A stretch of DNA of 64,000 nucleotides from Apostichopus japonicus (GCF_037975245.1 NC_092561.1:1524501-1588500); one strand, 5' to 3'; shown: positions 24,110 to 36,468, counted from the stretch's first letter. Notes: generated from the sequence alone by a model not told the origin. Translations and numbers: made by a program.

Positions 24110-24115
24110 AATAAA
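24110..24115 (+). promoter_or_regulatory. Candidate polyadenylation signal of the transposon transcript
   Basis: This AATAAA lies ~1.3 kb after the SAM gene stop and just before the right subterminal repeats, a plausible transcript end. No AATAAA was seen between the two genes (16378-16760). Confidence 0.4.
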
Positions 24116-24184
24116 AGTTTCAGAGAACAATAAGTTGTTTTTTTATTTTATAATCTCACTGATAATAGTAATTCCATCTGACAG

Positions 24185-24815
24185 CCAATTTTACAGACAA
24201 AGACCCATTTATTGCAAGGAAAAATACTATAGATAACATTGAAGACTAGACTTTACCTAAAAGATACAGTAAATTAAAAGTCACAATACAGTTATTTTAC
24301 AGAGAAAATTACATATTGCAAGAAAAAACTGTGTAAATAACGGTTTCAGACTGTTTATTTTCATAGAATGTAGTGTAAAATAACGGCCGTCATATAGTAA
24401 TTTTAGGGATAAAAACTTTTATAATGCAAAGAAAAACTGTATAATAACATTTTTAGACTGTTTATTTTACATAGAATATGGTGTAAAGTAACGGTTGACA
24501 TACAGTAATTTTACGGACAGAAACTGTTATAATTGGGGGGAAAACTGTATAAATAACAGTTTCAGACTGTTTATTTTACATAGAATATGGTGTAATATAA
24601 CGGTCGTCGTACAGTAATTTTACGAATAGAGTCTGTTATAATGGGGGAAAAAAACTATAAATAACAGTTTCAGACTGTTTATTTTACATGGAATATGGTG
24701 TAAAATAACGGTCGTCGTACAGTAAGTTTACGGACAAAAACTGTTATAATGAAAGATATAAACTGTATAAAAAACCGTTTTAAACTGTTTATTTTACATA
24801 GATTATCTGCAGTTG
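24185..24815 (+). repeat. Right subterminal tandem array, ~110-bp unit
   Basis: At least five units are marked by ACTGTTTATTTT(A)CA at 24350, 24457, 24566, 24673 and 24784. Each also carries a CAGTAATTTTACGGA-type segment and GTATAAATAACAGTTT. The unit sequence differs from the left array but shares short ACAG/TTTAC motifs. Confidence 0.75.
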
Positions 24816-24872
24816 GAAATAACAGACATTTTCTGGAAACTCTGCTGCCAGAGAAATTCTGTTTTTTAACAG

Positions 24873-24889
24873 AATTTTTTTTAACAGTG
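24873..24889 (-). repeat. Right terminal inverted repeat (...CAGTG)
   Basis: AATTTTTTTTAACAGTG is the exact inverse of 11598-11614 and is followed by TA. Just inside is another small inverted pair, TTCTGTTTTTTAACAGAA. Confidence 0.85.
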
Positions 24890-25657
24890 TACTAATTTAA
24901 GAAGCTTGATAAGCGTCCAGTGGGTAATATGGCATATGGCAGATGTCCCGTGTCCTCGTCCGTACTGTTTTTCTATACACATTTCCTCTGCTTCATTTTT
25001 CAATGCCTTTACAGAGATTTTTTTAAGAGACAGATTGCGTATCTATATCTCCCCTTGAGATGTTCTAAGTCTAAAGCGTGAGAAATCTCGCCACAAAATC
25101 TCACTTCTGTGTTGATACTGATTAAGCGAGGCAGATTTCTAAGGTTGTCATGGTGATAGTAATGCTATAACTATTGGAGCGTTAAAATCCCAGTTTTGAG
25201 TAATCCGATTGGATTCCAGGGGTACATCTGCTCATCAATTGTATCGTCTGCTCAAGCCGTTGATAAGTATATACGATGCTTATACACTATTACAATGCCA
25301 AGTGGCTACCGGATTAAGCGAGATTTAAGCGCCAAAATTTACCTGTATTGATTTTCCCTTTGAACCCTATACTTTAATGAACGAGTCAATTTTCTTAAGG
25401 ATGAATGGAACTATTGTAAATCCTGTATCCCCTAGATTTGCAGTTCATAGCTGACTGTCATCGAAAGGCTCCAAATTTACGGTTCACAGTCTACGAAAAC
25501 AACTTTTCTCAGACTTTTCTTTATGTTTAATCAGTCTATTCAACTTGGACTAACCGTGATTACCACAATAAAAGTACAAATGGCAAATGGACTACAAAAT
25601 GTATGTTTATTTATAAGTATAGCCTGTGTGTCCAGACTATATATCTGGTTTATTTAC

Positions 25658-25685
25658 TTCTCGGCTTTTGGGTTTAAGATCATTG
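25658..25685 (+). repeat. Degenerate inverted U2-head stub
   Basis: CTTCTCGGC followed by TTTTGGGTTTAAGATCAT on the plus strand matches the U2 5' head with a few changes. It lies just beyond the 3' end of copy C and in the opposite orientation, so copy C is bracketed by inverted U2 heads. Confidence 0.6.
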
Positions 25686-25698
25686 AAAGAATGTATGT

Positions 25699-25888
25699 TA
25701 CTTTTGAAGAAAAGTCACCCAGGAAAGAACCTGGGCACGAAAACCAAACTACCGAACGACTGTTCCGCTCTCAACCCCAGTCCCCTTGCATCGAGACTGT
25801 GACTGTGTGATCATCGTCGGGTGTGCATCACCATTCCCCTCGAAAGGGAACAGATACTACACATGATCTTAGCCAAAAGGCCGAGAAG
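25699..25888 (-). repeat. U2 snRNA-headed 190-bp element, copy C
   Basis: This is the best-preserved copy. Its first 41 nt on the minus strand match U2 snRNA with one difference (A to T in AAGATCA(A)GTG), including the GTAGTA branch-site pairing motif. A TTCCCT-TTCG-AGGGGAA hairpin, the unique middle, the GCCCAGG/CCTGGGT hairpin and the terminal ACTTTT-CTTC-AAAAGT hairpin follow. The length equals copy B exactly. It is not a normal U2 gene, because U2 stem-loops II-IV and the Sm site are absent or replaced. Confidence 0.8.
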
Positions 25889-28800
25889 AATGTAAGTAAC
25901 TGTAACTACAACGAGTTGTGCATTATAATATGTTGAAATTTATGTGAGTTGTTATCACACTATCACCCTCAATCCCCCAACATTATATGATGTGAACAAG
26001 TGACAGGGACAATGTGACGTTATGTAAGGTATGTGAAAAGTTAATTAAGGACCGCAGTAATCATCTAGGGGCTTTCTAGGCTTGATAATTTGCAAACATA
26101 ATTTTGAAAGTGACTTTGGACTGTTCATTATGATTGATACAAACTAACGACCAACCTGTTAATTAAGTAAAAGCATGCAAGTTTGTTATACGATATGCGG
26201 TGTATATTGGTTTATATTTTACACTTAACAGATCACTTGTGGTAGCAGTTTCACGAAATATGTTAACGAATTGGTAATCAAGCGGCAGTAATTTGTCGAT
26301 GATATGAACCATACAAAACCGCGGTTGCATGGGTAAACTGTCAATGAAGGGTTATATATAAAGAGCTGGCTAACCAAGAGATTCAAGGTGTTACTCTTAT
26401 CACTATTCTTGAAACTTGCCCTCCCCCTATCCGGACAGATTATCGTTGTAGTTAACACAAACTGAAAAACAAAATAATCAAACAGTGGATATGACTGGGC
26501 CGGGTCAAGTTCATTCATTGATTAAAACAGGCACTAACGAAGGTCAGGGATTGATTAAGAAAAAGCCTTGACAAGGGAGATTGTCTTGTATGATAAGTCA
26601 CGTATGGTCGCTGACCAATCAGAGAAACGCTCATTCAAAGGAAGTCAGGAAATGTTACGGAAAAGATTCAAATTGTCACGGTAAGCTAACATATGCATAA
26701 GTAAGGCTATGTGTATTTAATCTCTTTAGGAACAATACAACAATTATAGTAACGTTCATCCGCATAAAAAGGTTAAACATTGTCGGCAAAAGTCACTGAA
26801 TGGACATTTTGAAGTGACCTTGTTGACATGTTTTTCAGTTATCGTCATTATGTTCGATGCTTTGATGTTGAAAAGGATGAAATATTCTGGTCTGAAAAGT
26901 CAACAGGATTGAAAGTGAGTTAAGGTGTTTAGAAATTTGTTGGTAAAACCGGATGATTCCATAGTGATACCTGATGACGACACATATGGATTGGGGAGTA
27001 ATATATGCTCAGCTTTTACCTCTTATAGTTAAACTCTACACGGTCATGCATTGGAGATTTGTGTCACGAGAGTTCAAACCATCACCTATCACATGGTGGG
27101 TATATAGAACATATATCCGTTGAAATTATTTCTACTCTTACGACTTTGGCAAGCAACGAATATTAATTTAGTGTATATATAAATCAATTAATATACAGAT
27201 ACGTCTAGTTACAGTGACGTGTAAGTATAACCGACCTGTGAAAATGACAATTGAAGTCTTTTACGAGTTGCCCTACCTCCATATAAAGCCCTACCTCCAT
27301 TCCCAAGGTACGATAAAAACAGAAAACAATAGCACCCCAAAACAATGAGGTCTATAATATTTAAAAATAAAAGTTCTTGTGGGAGTGTAAGCGGTGTTAA
27401 AGATATCTATGGACAATGGAGCTGAATCCTGTTTTACCACAGTGACCATATAGGATTCAGTTCGTTATAATATGTACATCCTTGGTCTGAGAAGCCAATA
27501 TCCATGTGTGACGTTATATACTATTAATTTTCAAATTTTCGATTGGTCATATTTTTGGACGGAAGTTTCCAATATATTCAATCTACTTTTGAGTATTCTG
27601 ACTTGAATTATTTATCAAAAAGACTGATTCTTTGACATAAAATAAATAAATTAATAACAAAGGTTAAATCATTTAATGTTAAACTATTTTAAATAAATTG
27701 GAAGATTATTTTGTTTATCCAATTGATTGGTCGGCAAGTTCGTATTTTAAGCTAATAGTTTAGTTTAGAGACCCAAGGATCAGGAAGCCTTACAGTAGCT
27801 TATTTGAGACCCTATCCATGTTAGATCGTGGATGAACACCGGCTTAGTTCAAGCCTTCTCTTTTCGATAAGTGTTCAGAGGATAACGAGGCAGTGGTGTA
27901 AATTCGCTCCAATTCCTGCTCCCGGGACGGTCATTTAATGTCCCCATCCGAGGGACGAGAGTGTATACCCCAGCATCTGACCACTTTTTCAATTACTGAG
28001 GTAGGCAAAGGCACCCCATTCGACATCACTGCAGTGCAGCCATGACGAACAAAGTTGTTTCGAACCAAGTGAAGAACAGAAACAACCCCCTTTCCCAAGT
28101 TCACAAACCAGAAATAACAAACCCAAGGAAGACTTCGTGGATGTGCCATTTGGTCTTTGTCATTTCTTAGACTTGTGCATGAACATGGAAGCAAGACGTC
28201 TCTGCGATTTAATTATAATGGCGCTTAAAACTTGACGCTTGCTTGTTTACAAAGAGACATAATTCGAGAGGGGGAGACCTGTCTGCCCAAAAACCTCCGC
28301 TCTGCATTTAACTGGTGAGATATTCACTACCCATGGACAAAAGGAAAGATTGAACACATCATCAACGGAGAGGACCAGACGTGTTTATAGGCCTATTACT
28401 GAGCCTCCCTAAGCTTGCATGTACCACACTGTCCCTGTATAGCTAACAGAAAGGCTGGCTGACAGGTTTTCTGACTCAAATGATCTTGGTATCAATAATT
28501 AAGTGAAATCGCTCCCAATCATTGTTTAGGTGGGGACAAGGTGTATCCGTGGAGCAGACTACCGTGGTCTGAAAACGTGCTTTATCTCTGTACAGCCCAA
28601 GGAACCCCATTATCATGCATACATCCGATTTATACATTTGAATGACTGAACGAGTCCAGCCGTCTTGACCGGGACTAAGCTGGCGGAAGTTTTAATCTCC
28701 GGTTACATTGTGTTGCCCAGTCAATGGTGTGTGTGTGTGATTTAGCAAACCTTAGAGAGCTTTTAACTCTCCTCTGGAGTTATTGATTAGCGGATAACAG

Positions 28801-30030
28801 TACAAAGCTCCGGGGAAACTAAGCATTTCTTATTTAATCTGGAATTAAGTATATTTTAAGGGTAGGTTTTAGCTAAATGCTAATTCACCGTAAGACTCTT
28901 GAGATGTACCGTTCTTCAACAAACATAACTGATTTTACCGCCAGAAACAAGCCCCACATACACTCGTGTATACAATGAAAGAGTTGTAAGTATCACGTGT
29001 GTAGATAGCATGGGATAACCTGCCTGTTCTTTTCAATTTACCGAAGACAACAAACGTTTGTCTGTGTGACTTTAGCCGGGTAAGGCGTAGGAAGCATATA
29101 AAACACTGACCAATTTCTATTATATTATGTCAAAATTTATAATCTTTCGAAACTTAACGAATATAAGTCTAACAAATTGTGACCAAAAATAAGGTCGAAA
29201 ATGTGAACTATTATAAGGTATATGAGAAAAAGTTGATCATATTATTGCTTGACACTCCTTTTTAGCTTGGATCCGGCTGAATGATTTAGCACTGTGTGGA
29301 TAGGCGTAGAGTAACGGGAAGGGAAAAGAGGGGCACGATGTCCCCTACTGTTCAAATGGAGGGGCAGGACTATGTTTCCGCCCTCACTTTCCCCACAAAA
29401 AAACTAGGAAACATATACTACTGCCTCCACCCTCACCCCCATAATCGAGAAAAAAAAACCTGGTCAGCACGCTCCCCTCTCTTGACCACTTCCGGTTACT
29501 CCGAATAAACTTGTAAGATTCATTTTGAGTAGTCGAATGAGAACTTTATAAAGCAGAATACATAAAAAATAAATGTGTTCCTTATACGTCTTCTGCCGTA
29601 TACAAGCGGTTGTTTTCGAGACAGATAAATTTCCATTTTGGTTTTTATTTAAACTCAACTGATGTTACCCCTATCAACATAATAGACTAACCTACAAGCT
29701 TCAGTTCCATGGACTATTTCTTATGGGGTTAACAGTTTATGTATCAAACACAACATATTTAACATTTTATAGATAGGTTAACTATACATAATATCATCAA
29801 CATTTACTAACTCTATAGTACCAAATACAATTTTAATATTCCTTTGATAATTTTCTTCTACCTGTTGAATGTTATTTCTAACATTATTTTGTCAAACAAT
29901 GCAGACACTACGATTTTAGTAATAGCAACCTTGCTGAGAAATATGACGGTCTAGCTTTCGCTGACCAAAGATTTGTACCAACGATGTCTTCGGCTTTGAG
30001 TACAGCGGTCTCTATATGTTTCATGTTGGA
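25889..30030. other. Long non-coding interval
   Basis: No recognisable gene or clear transposon end. A minus-strand ORF at 27931-28194 has no domain I know and no splice partners. The sequence is AT-rich with sparse simple repeats. Confidence 0.4.
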
Positions 30031-30177
30031 GGAATCTAACTGTAATAGTAATTACCGACTTTGCGATCCGCTTTATACTTATAGTCATTGCCGACTTTGC
30101 AAACCGCGGTCCCAGTCACAATTTTGCAAGGTCGGTAAGAGTGAATCCATAGTTTTCCCTTTACGAAATCCCAAAAT
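30031..30177 (-). repeat. Dispersed repeat (copy 2 of pair with 5211-5356)
   Basis: The reverse complement matches 5211-5356, including GCAAAGTCGGCAATGACTAT and GCAAAGTCGGTAATTACT. It has ~10 bp more in the middle than copy 1. Confidence 0.65.
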
Positions 30178-33100
30178 GCCTGCATAACGAAGTGTCGCAC
30201 AACATTTACTACGAGTCCTGCATTTCAACATCCAAGTCACACACACAGACACATATACAGCAGTACAAAAGGAAGACTACAAATCATTGCTGGTAGCATA
30301 TCTAAAAAGATGTCCCCGTGATGCTTTTTTACACTTTTCATGAGAACTCACGAGCAGATTTATATCGAATCTATTCATTGAACAGTGTTTGCTATTTTCT
30401 TGTTTTAACAGAAGTTGGAGAGCGCCGTCGATCAAACTCACCGTGTACCGTTAACAGAATACGAAACACAGGCGCGGAAATCAGCAAGCGTCTAACTTTT
30501 TCAAAAATAGAGGGCGATATATCCTTAAGCGTTTGCGAACCTTAATATATTGAGACTTTGTGAAGTGAAGCAGTATTGTATGTTGGGTCTACAAAGTTAC
30601 CAAGTTTGGGCAATGTTTTCAAATATTCTTGTAAAAGCGAGTACCGCTCACTTTATAAAACTAGGCTGAAATTAATTTATTTTTTCTTGCGTTCACATAT
30701 CTCCAACGTTTATTCCATCACCATTGATTGGTAAGGTTCCATTGAACATAAGTAACATTTATTTTTATCAGATGCTTTATCTCTCCAAATATAATCGATA
30801 CGTAAAGCCCATAGCTCTATTAGTCATAAGATTGACATTGACAAAGAAACATGTTTTTCTTCAGAACTGATTCCAGGCTGTTTTCCCCCCAAAAAAGGCG
30901 GAAAGTGGGGAATCTGTACCAAAAAGGACGTGGGTGGGGGCTAATAGAAGTATAAGTGTGTCTTTGGGGGGGGGGGGGAGCTAAATTTTGGGAACAGAAT
31001 TAAATCTGCAATTGCTTGCACATCAACCTTAGGCGATAATATGCACGAGACTGCCTTAGTTTCGTTTAGAAAAGTCATCGGGAAAATTGTTATCGTGCTC
31101 AACTTTTGCACTCTTCATTTTTCTTTAAAAGGGTTATGGAAATATAACCATATGTTTCCTGGCCCTTCCGTATTTCTCGGGTCCCCTATGGATCCCTGAC
31201 CTGGAGACTGTGGGACCCCTCCTACCATGGACACAGCACGGATTTATGAGACAAATACTAGGTAACAAATAATTCAGGCAGATATTCCACACTGATACAT
31301 CCCAATCAAAGTGGATGCGCGCCCTCTTTTACTTTTTCTTGTTTGGAACGCCAGTTGTTTATACGTTGCTGCGTGGAGTTGTTTGTCCAAACCACTTATG
31401 ATTACATGTCATTTGGAAACCTCTCGTATCTAAAGACGGTACCTGTAGTATACTACGTTATAACCACAGTTTCAGTCCATCCTAATATTTACTTCAACCT
31501 CAAAATCACTTCCTGTTTCCTTATCCGGACATTGATATGATTGCAAAACACTAGTGCACTTCGTCATTACCCATACTTTGTTCTGTTAATTCTTCATTTA
31601 GTGACTTAGATATTAAGGTCAACGCATACCCCTTCCCCACCCTCTCCGTTTTTTTTCAACTTAACCCTTGCGTGAAACACGAACGCAGTTAAATGTTTTG
31701 CTATATTAGACCATTTATTTACGAATGATGATTCTAAGATTGAATCCTCCACCCTCATTCCTATCGAATCCGAATTGTTAATTGAATTACCATTTGGCAG
31801 AGCGAATTCCAAGAATTAAAATATAATGCAAATTTGGGACTTTCCAGCGGGAAATCAAAAGTTCCGCAAAAAGTGCAAATTGAGCGAGTGTGTGTGTGTA
31901 TAAATATATATACAACTCATCATATGACGTCGAAAACAATAATGATGAAGCCAAATTGAAACTATAGCCAACTGTGAAAATTGCACAACTTTCGTTAGCA
32001 TTCATACATTTTCCCCACTAGATGTTAAATAATTTTTCCTTCCTTACCTTGTTATGTCACCCGTTCTCCCTCCATAACTGCAGGTAGCGATGGAATGGAC
32101 GAGTGGTGTGTGAAGGGCGAAGGGGTTTATCATTTAAGCTTAATAACCAAAACCCAACATTTTCATCTTATGGTCTAAATATGTTTGTGCAAAGTAAATC
32201 TCCTAGGCAGCTGAAAAAGAGCTCTTCCCTTCTGGGAAGTGTCTTAGGGTGTTGGGGGGGGGTAATAGAATGGTAGGGTGATGGGGAGGGGGGTATTAGA
32301 GCTATTCCTAAATGGAAAGAGGTTTATGAGAGAATTATTCATCAGAAGCATCTCCACGGATCTAGGAGTTTTCGGAAGGGGAGGGGGTTGAACCAGGAGA
32401 CCAAATATTACTACAGAAAGAGTGGTGCAAAAGAAAACTGGTAAAACGTAACACATACAAACACGCAGAGTGTGATAAATGTTTCCACTGTACCTTTTGT
32501 TAGCAAAATTAGGTTAGGTTAGGGTAAGTTTTAATGCCATACACATTTTCAGGAGATGGAACCCCGCCCCTTCCCCCCGCCACCCCCCCCCGTCCCCACC
32601 TAGGCTCTGGTTAAAAAAATTAAATAGTTACCGACACTTTGAAGCAAAAGAAAGACAACATGGAGAATATATACTGTACACCAGAATCAGAGGTGATCCA
32701 TCTTTAATATAATACCGAACACATGGCAGGTTTCTTGCATTATTAGTATAATGACCCTGTATAACCGTTCTGTTGATCGAAACCAAATTACAAAACACAC
32801 TTCAAGCTGTGTATACCACATATAGGTAAGGACTAATACCATTAAAGGAAGAATCATCCGAGGTAGCAAAAATAACCCAAAATAAAACTTAACTGATCGA
32901 CTCTCAAGCCCAAGTCCCTCTCTGTAAAAGTTGAAAGGTTTACAGTCTTGTATCAAGGCAATGCCTTCTCACATGATTTTTACAACCTTCAACCCTCCCC
33001 CTTGATCATTGGTAACTTGTCACAACCAACACCCAAGTGTGCACAAATTCAAACAGTCGCTCCCGGGACACTACAGTGGGCCAAATCAATGTGTCCCCCT

Positions 33101-34139
33101 AGGGCACTTTCCCATAGGGTGCAGCCACAATGACATCACCTGGGTTAAATGAGGCAATGGAAATAGAATGCCTGACTTTTTTTATTCTGCTTGAAGAAGC
33201 CTGCGACCAACATTTACTAACATGTACAAAATAACTCCAAATATGCTAGAAAAAGACCAAAATTGGTCAGCAAATAACGTTATCTTTCGAGCTCCTTTTA
33301 CTGGAACTCTCAGACCAATTTGTATTTACCGCACAAGAGTGGAAATAATTCTTTAATTTTGTCGTCAAAATCTGAGTTCCAGCAATTATTTAAAGCGTAG
33401 TACAATTTGGAGGCAAGCACTGGCGACCTTCGAACTTGAAAAGTCCAGTGGTGTGGTAGACTGACAATGTAGACTGACAAGGGAGAGGGCAGTATATAAC
33501 AATGATGACCTTTGACATCAGTTAAAGGTCTTGAGAGCAGTCAGTATCAGCCAATGTAATATCATAAAAATTTGCTAACTTGTGAATAATAGTAGTAATA
33601 ATAATAATAATTGAGTACATGCATATCAGAAAATACAATGAAGAAAGTTAAATGCATACAAAGTTCATATAATTCACTTTGGGAAACTTTGTGCTTGAAG
33701 CCATACACAGTACTGTACTATTCAAAACCTGAAGTGATCTAAAGTGGGTTTTGTCTTAATAAAATGTATGCCTATTGAAGAGTAATGTTGTAGGGAAAAG
33801 GGAACACAATTAGCCTCTAAAATGTTAAAGATATTGGAAAAGACATATTGAAACTTACATACTAAAACAATGATAGAAAACAAATTCATTGCAAGGAGAA
33901 ATGACAACCAAAATATATAGAAAAATGAGTAATTTTAGTTGATATGAATGTTCAGATGAAGAGCTACTTTCTCATGTTTATGTTATTAAAGGCAATAAAA
34001 TAAACTGTAATTTTTCCGCAATTAACAATAGCAAATTGTGGATAAATTGTGAAAAATGATTGCTGTGACCATTGATCAATCACTTGAAAATGTCATCATG
34101 CATTGTAACATATCCATTTCATAAACTAGCAAAAAGTAT
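30178..34139. other. Non-coding interval
   Basis: No gene recognised. A poly(G) run lies near 30967-30979, poly(C) stretches near 32573-32591 and a short TAA microsatellite near 33595. Confidence 0.4.
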
Positions 34140-34690
34140 ATGCATTGTTGACAATACAAATCACAAATGCATTATTGACAATACAAATAGCTAATGTATT
34201 ACTGACAATACAAATAGTTCATGTGTTTAACAGCTGCAGTACTGACAATACAAAAGTGTATGAGTTACTCACAATACAAATACTGTAATACATTGTTTAC
34301 AATACAAATGGTATAGCATTGTGTACAATACAAAAAGCTGATGTAGTCATGACAATACAAATAGAGTATGCATTGTTGACAATACAAATAGCTAATGTAT
34401 TACTGACAATACAAATAGTTCATGTGTTTAACAGCTGCAGTACTGACAATACAAAAGTGTATGAGTTACTCACAATACAAATACTGTAATACATTGTTTA
34501 CAATACAAATGGTATAGCATTGTGTACAATACAAAAAGCTGATGTAGTCATGACAATACAAATAGAGTATGCATTGTTTACAATACAAATAGCTAATGTA
34601 TTACTGACAATACAAATAGTTCATGTGTTTAACAGCTGCAGTATTGACAATACAAAAGTGTATGAGCTACTCACAGTACCAATATTGTAT
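34140..34690. repeat. Higher-order tandem repeat: 201-bp unit of ~30-bp monomers
   Basis: Monomers of 26-33 bp each contain GACAATACAAATAG or a close variant. They are themselves arranged in a repeating order of 201 bp, seen from CAGCTGCAGTA(C/T)TGACAATAC at about 34231, 34432 and 34633. About 2.7 higher-order units are present. Confidence 0.8.
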
Positions 34691-35671
34691 GCATTGTTGT
34701 CATAGCATCCATTATTTGTTTTCTGTTGGTGTAGCATTCATTTGATTTGGTCCCACACTATTAAAGCCAGAGAGTATACAAGATGAGCAACAAAAAAACA
34801 AGACAAGCCACAAACTGGATAACTAAACAATCTAACAATTGTACATAATCTATTCATATGTTTAGTCTACCAAAACAGTGGAAACGCCGTTTCCCCACCC
34901 TCCCCCCTGTCATCTACTCAATCCCTGTCTCCCTGTCTGCACCCCCTTCCCACTCATGGGGATCCAAATAATTTCATAAGCTATTGTCTTTTAATTGCTA
35001 TTGATCTTATCACATAATGTAACTTAATTACTGTTTGAGACCAGGGAGATGAAACTAAAACAACCATATTTTTGGATCAAAATTTTTGACAAATCAAAAA
35101 AAGGTTTGAAAAAATGTTAATAGGGATACAAAATGTGAAGAATGAGTAGAAAAACAAAAAGGTTTTAGATACAAATATCATGTACAAAACCAAGCAAGTG
35201 CTCTATACCCTGTGAAGCCATTCCTAATCAGCTGATATAGTGTTTATTGCATGTCATGAAAAGTGAGTCTGGTTATAAAGGCGAAAAAAGACAGACAACC
35301 AGTACAATTTTTAGTTCTGCGCTACCCTGACGCGAGATGAAAGGCACTATGCAGATGGAAAAATGCAAAATTTGAAAGACGCCCTGTTTAATTAGATTTT
35401 TAGTTACATGAGCACCAAAACCTGGTTGGGAATGTATTTCAAATACCATCGAGAAAACATTTTGCTTGTTTCTAAGAAATTACTTCCGTTATGCACTTTT
35501 GTAAGGGAAACAATGGAAATTAAATTCCATTGTCTTCTGTTATTGTTATTACTCAGCCATTTGTGGTGCATGGGAAACGACAGAATCGCTGCCATTGTTC
35601 CATTTACTTGCAACAATTTAATTAGTTAAGTAGTTAATTTTTTGCCCACTCCTTCTTCTTTTCAGTTTCCT

Positions 35672-35672
<1 letters not shown>

Positions 35673-35750
<78 letters not shown>
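35673..35750. repeat. (CTGT)n microsatellite
   Basis: About 19 uninterrupted CTGT units. Confidence 0.95.
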
Positions 35751-35979
35751 GGACTGCTTTATGCTCAGAGACAACTTATAAAGGCAACAAACTATCAGCC
35801 TCGATTTGGATTTGAGTCCGAACTTGTCCACTTTTTGTTGGAAATATATACAAATTGGCGATATATTCATAAAAAACATTGTCAAGTAAATGAACATTGG
35901 TAAATTTACAAAAAAATTCAAGAAACACCAATCTCCCATAAATTGTGCGACATGATTGCTTGCTTTGAGTCAGAGGGTG

Positions 35980-36021
35980 ATGGGGGAGAGGGGTAGGGGG
36001 AGAGGGGTAGGGGGAGAGGGG
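35980..36021 (+). repeat. G-rich 14-bp minisatellite
   Basis: Three units of TAGGGGGAGAGGGG, able in principle to form G-quadruplexes on the plus strand. Confidence 0.8.
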
Positions 36022-36135
36022 AAAAGGATAGCCAAAGGGGGGTAATCAAATTGGTCAATGTGAGATTTATCCTTTTGTTTTCCCTAAAGTGGTTAATAAT
36101 ACTACTTAATTAATTATTTAATTAATATTCATTAA

Positions 36136-36145
36136 TTTATTTATT
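36136..36145 (-). promoter_or_regulatory. Candidate polyadenylation signals of the SLC1A gene
   Basis: Two overlapping TTTATT on the plus strand (AATAAA on the minus) lie ~620 nt after the SLC1A stop. Other such motifs are nearby in this AT-rich block, so the choice is tentative. Confidence 0.35.
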
Positions 36146-36468
36146 TTTTCATAATTTTTTATTCATTAATTGTACAGAACCAACATACTACTAACCTGCT
36201 GAAGCTTCAGGTTTTGAAATGGTTTTGCTTTTGTGCATAATTAAATTGTTAGATTCAAATTTGTAAAAAAATAACTTGATATGGATCAGACCTATGGAGT
36301 TGTACACATGTTATTCAGATTATTAAAAGAAGAGATGGAAGGTTGGAAGGGGGAGGGGTGGGAGAGGGAGGGGGGTTGGACAACCTGCTGGGAGAGAAAG
36401 CTTCATATTTTAAAGCTCTCATATGGATAACTTAGGACATCACAAATTGAATATTGAACATTATGGAA

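Larger units (their letters stand above)
11598..24889 (+). mobile_element. Two-gene EnSpm/CACTA-type (CMC) DNA transposon, 13.3 kb
   Basis: The ends are exact 17-bp inverted repeats (CACTGTTAAAAAAAATT). CACT(A/G) termini are the hallmark of the CMC superfamily. Immediately outside both ends is TA, fitting a 2-bp target duplication, though chance is possible. Inside each terminus is a subterminal array of tandem repeats rich in TTTACAG/ACAGTAA motifs: ~140-bp units on the left, ~110-bp units on the right. Between them lie an intact 913-aa transposase (13636-16377) and a spliced SAM-domain gene (16782-22789), both on the plus strand. The element has taken later insertions of a SINE and a hAT-like element. 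The boundaries rest on terminal repeats and gene content; class assignment rests on termini plus transposase motifs. Confidence 0.85.

Noticed and set aside
27931-28194. Minus-strand 87-codon ORF
   Set aside because: No recognisable motif, no splice partners and no similarity I can recall; it may be chance.
34140-34690. CRISPR-like array of regularly spaced short repeats
   Set aside because: Spacers repeat in a 201-bp order, the repeats are degenerate and the context is eukaryotic; it is a tandem satellite.
35634-35939. 101-codon ORF with RQTD repeats
   Set aside because: It is the (CTGT)n microsatellite read in reverse.
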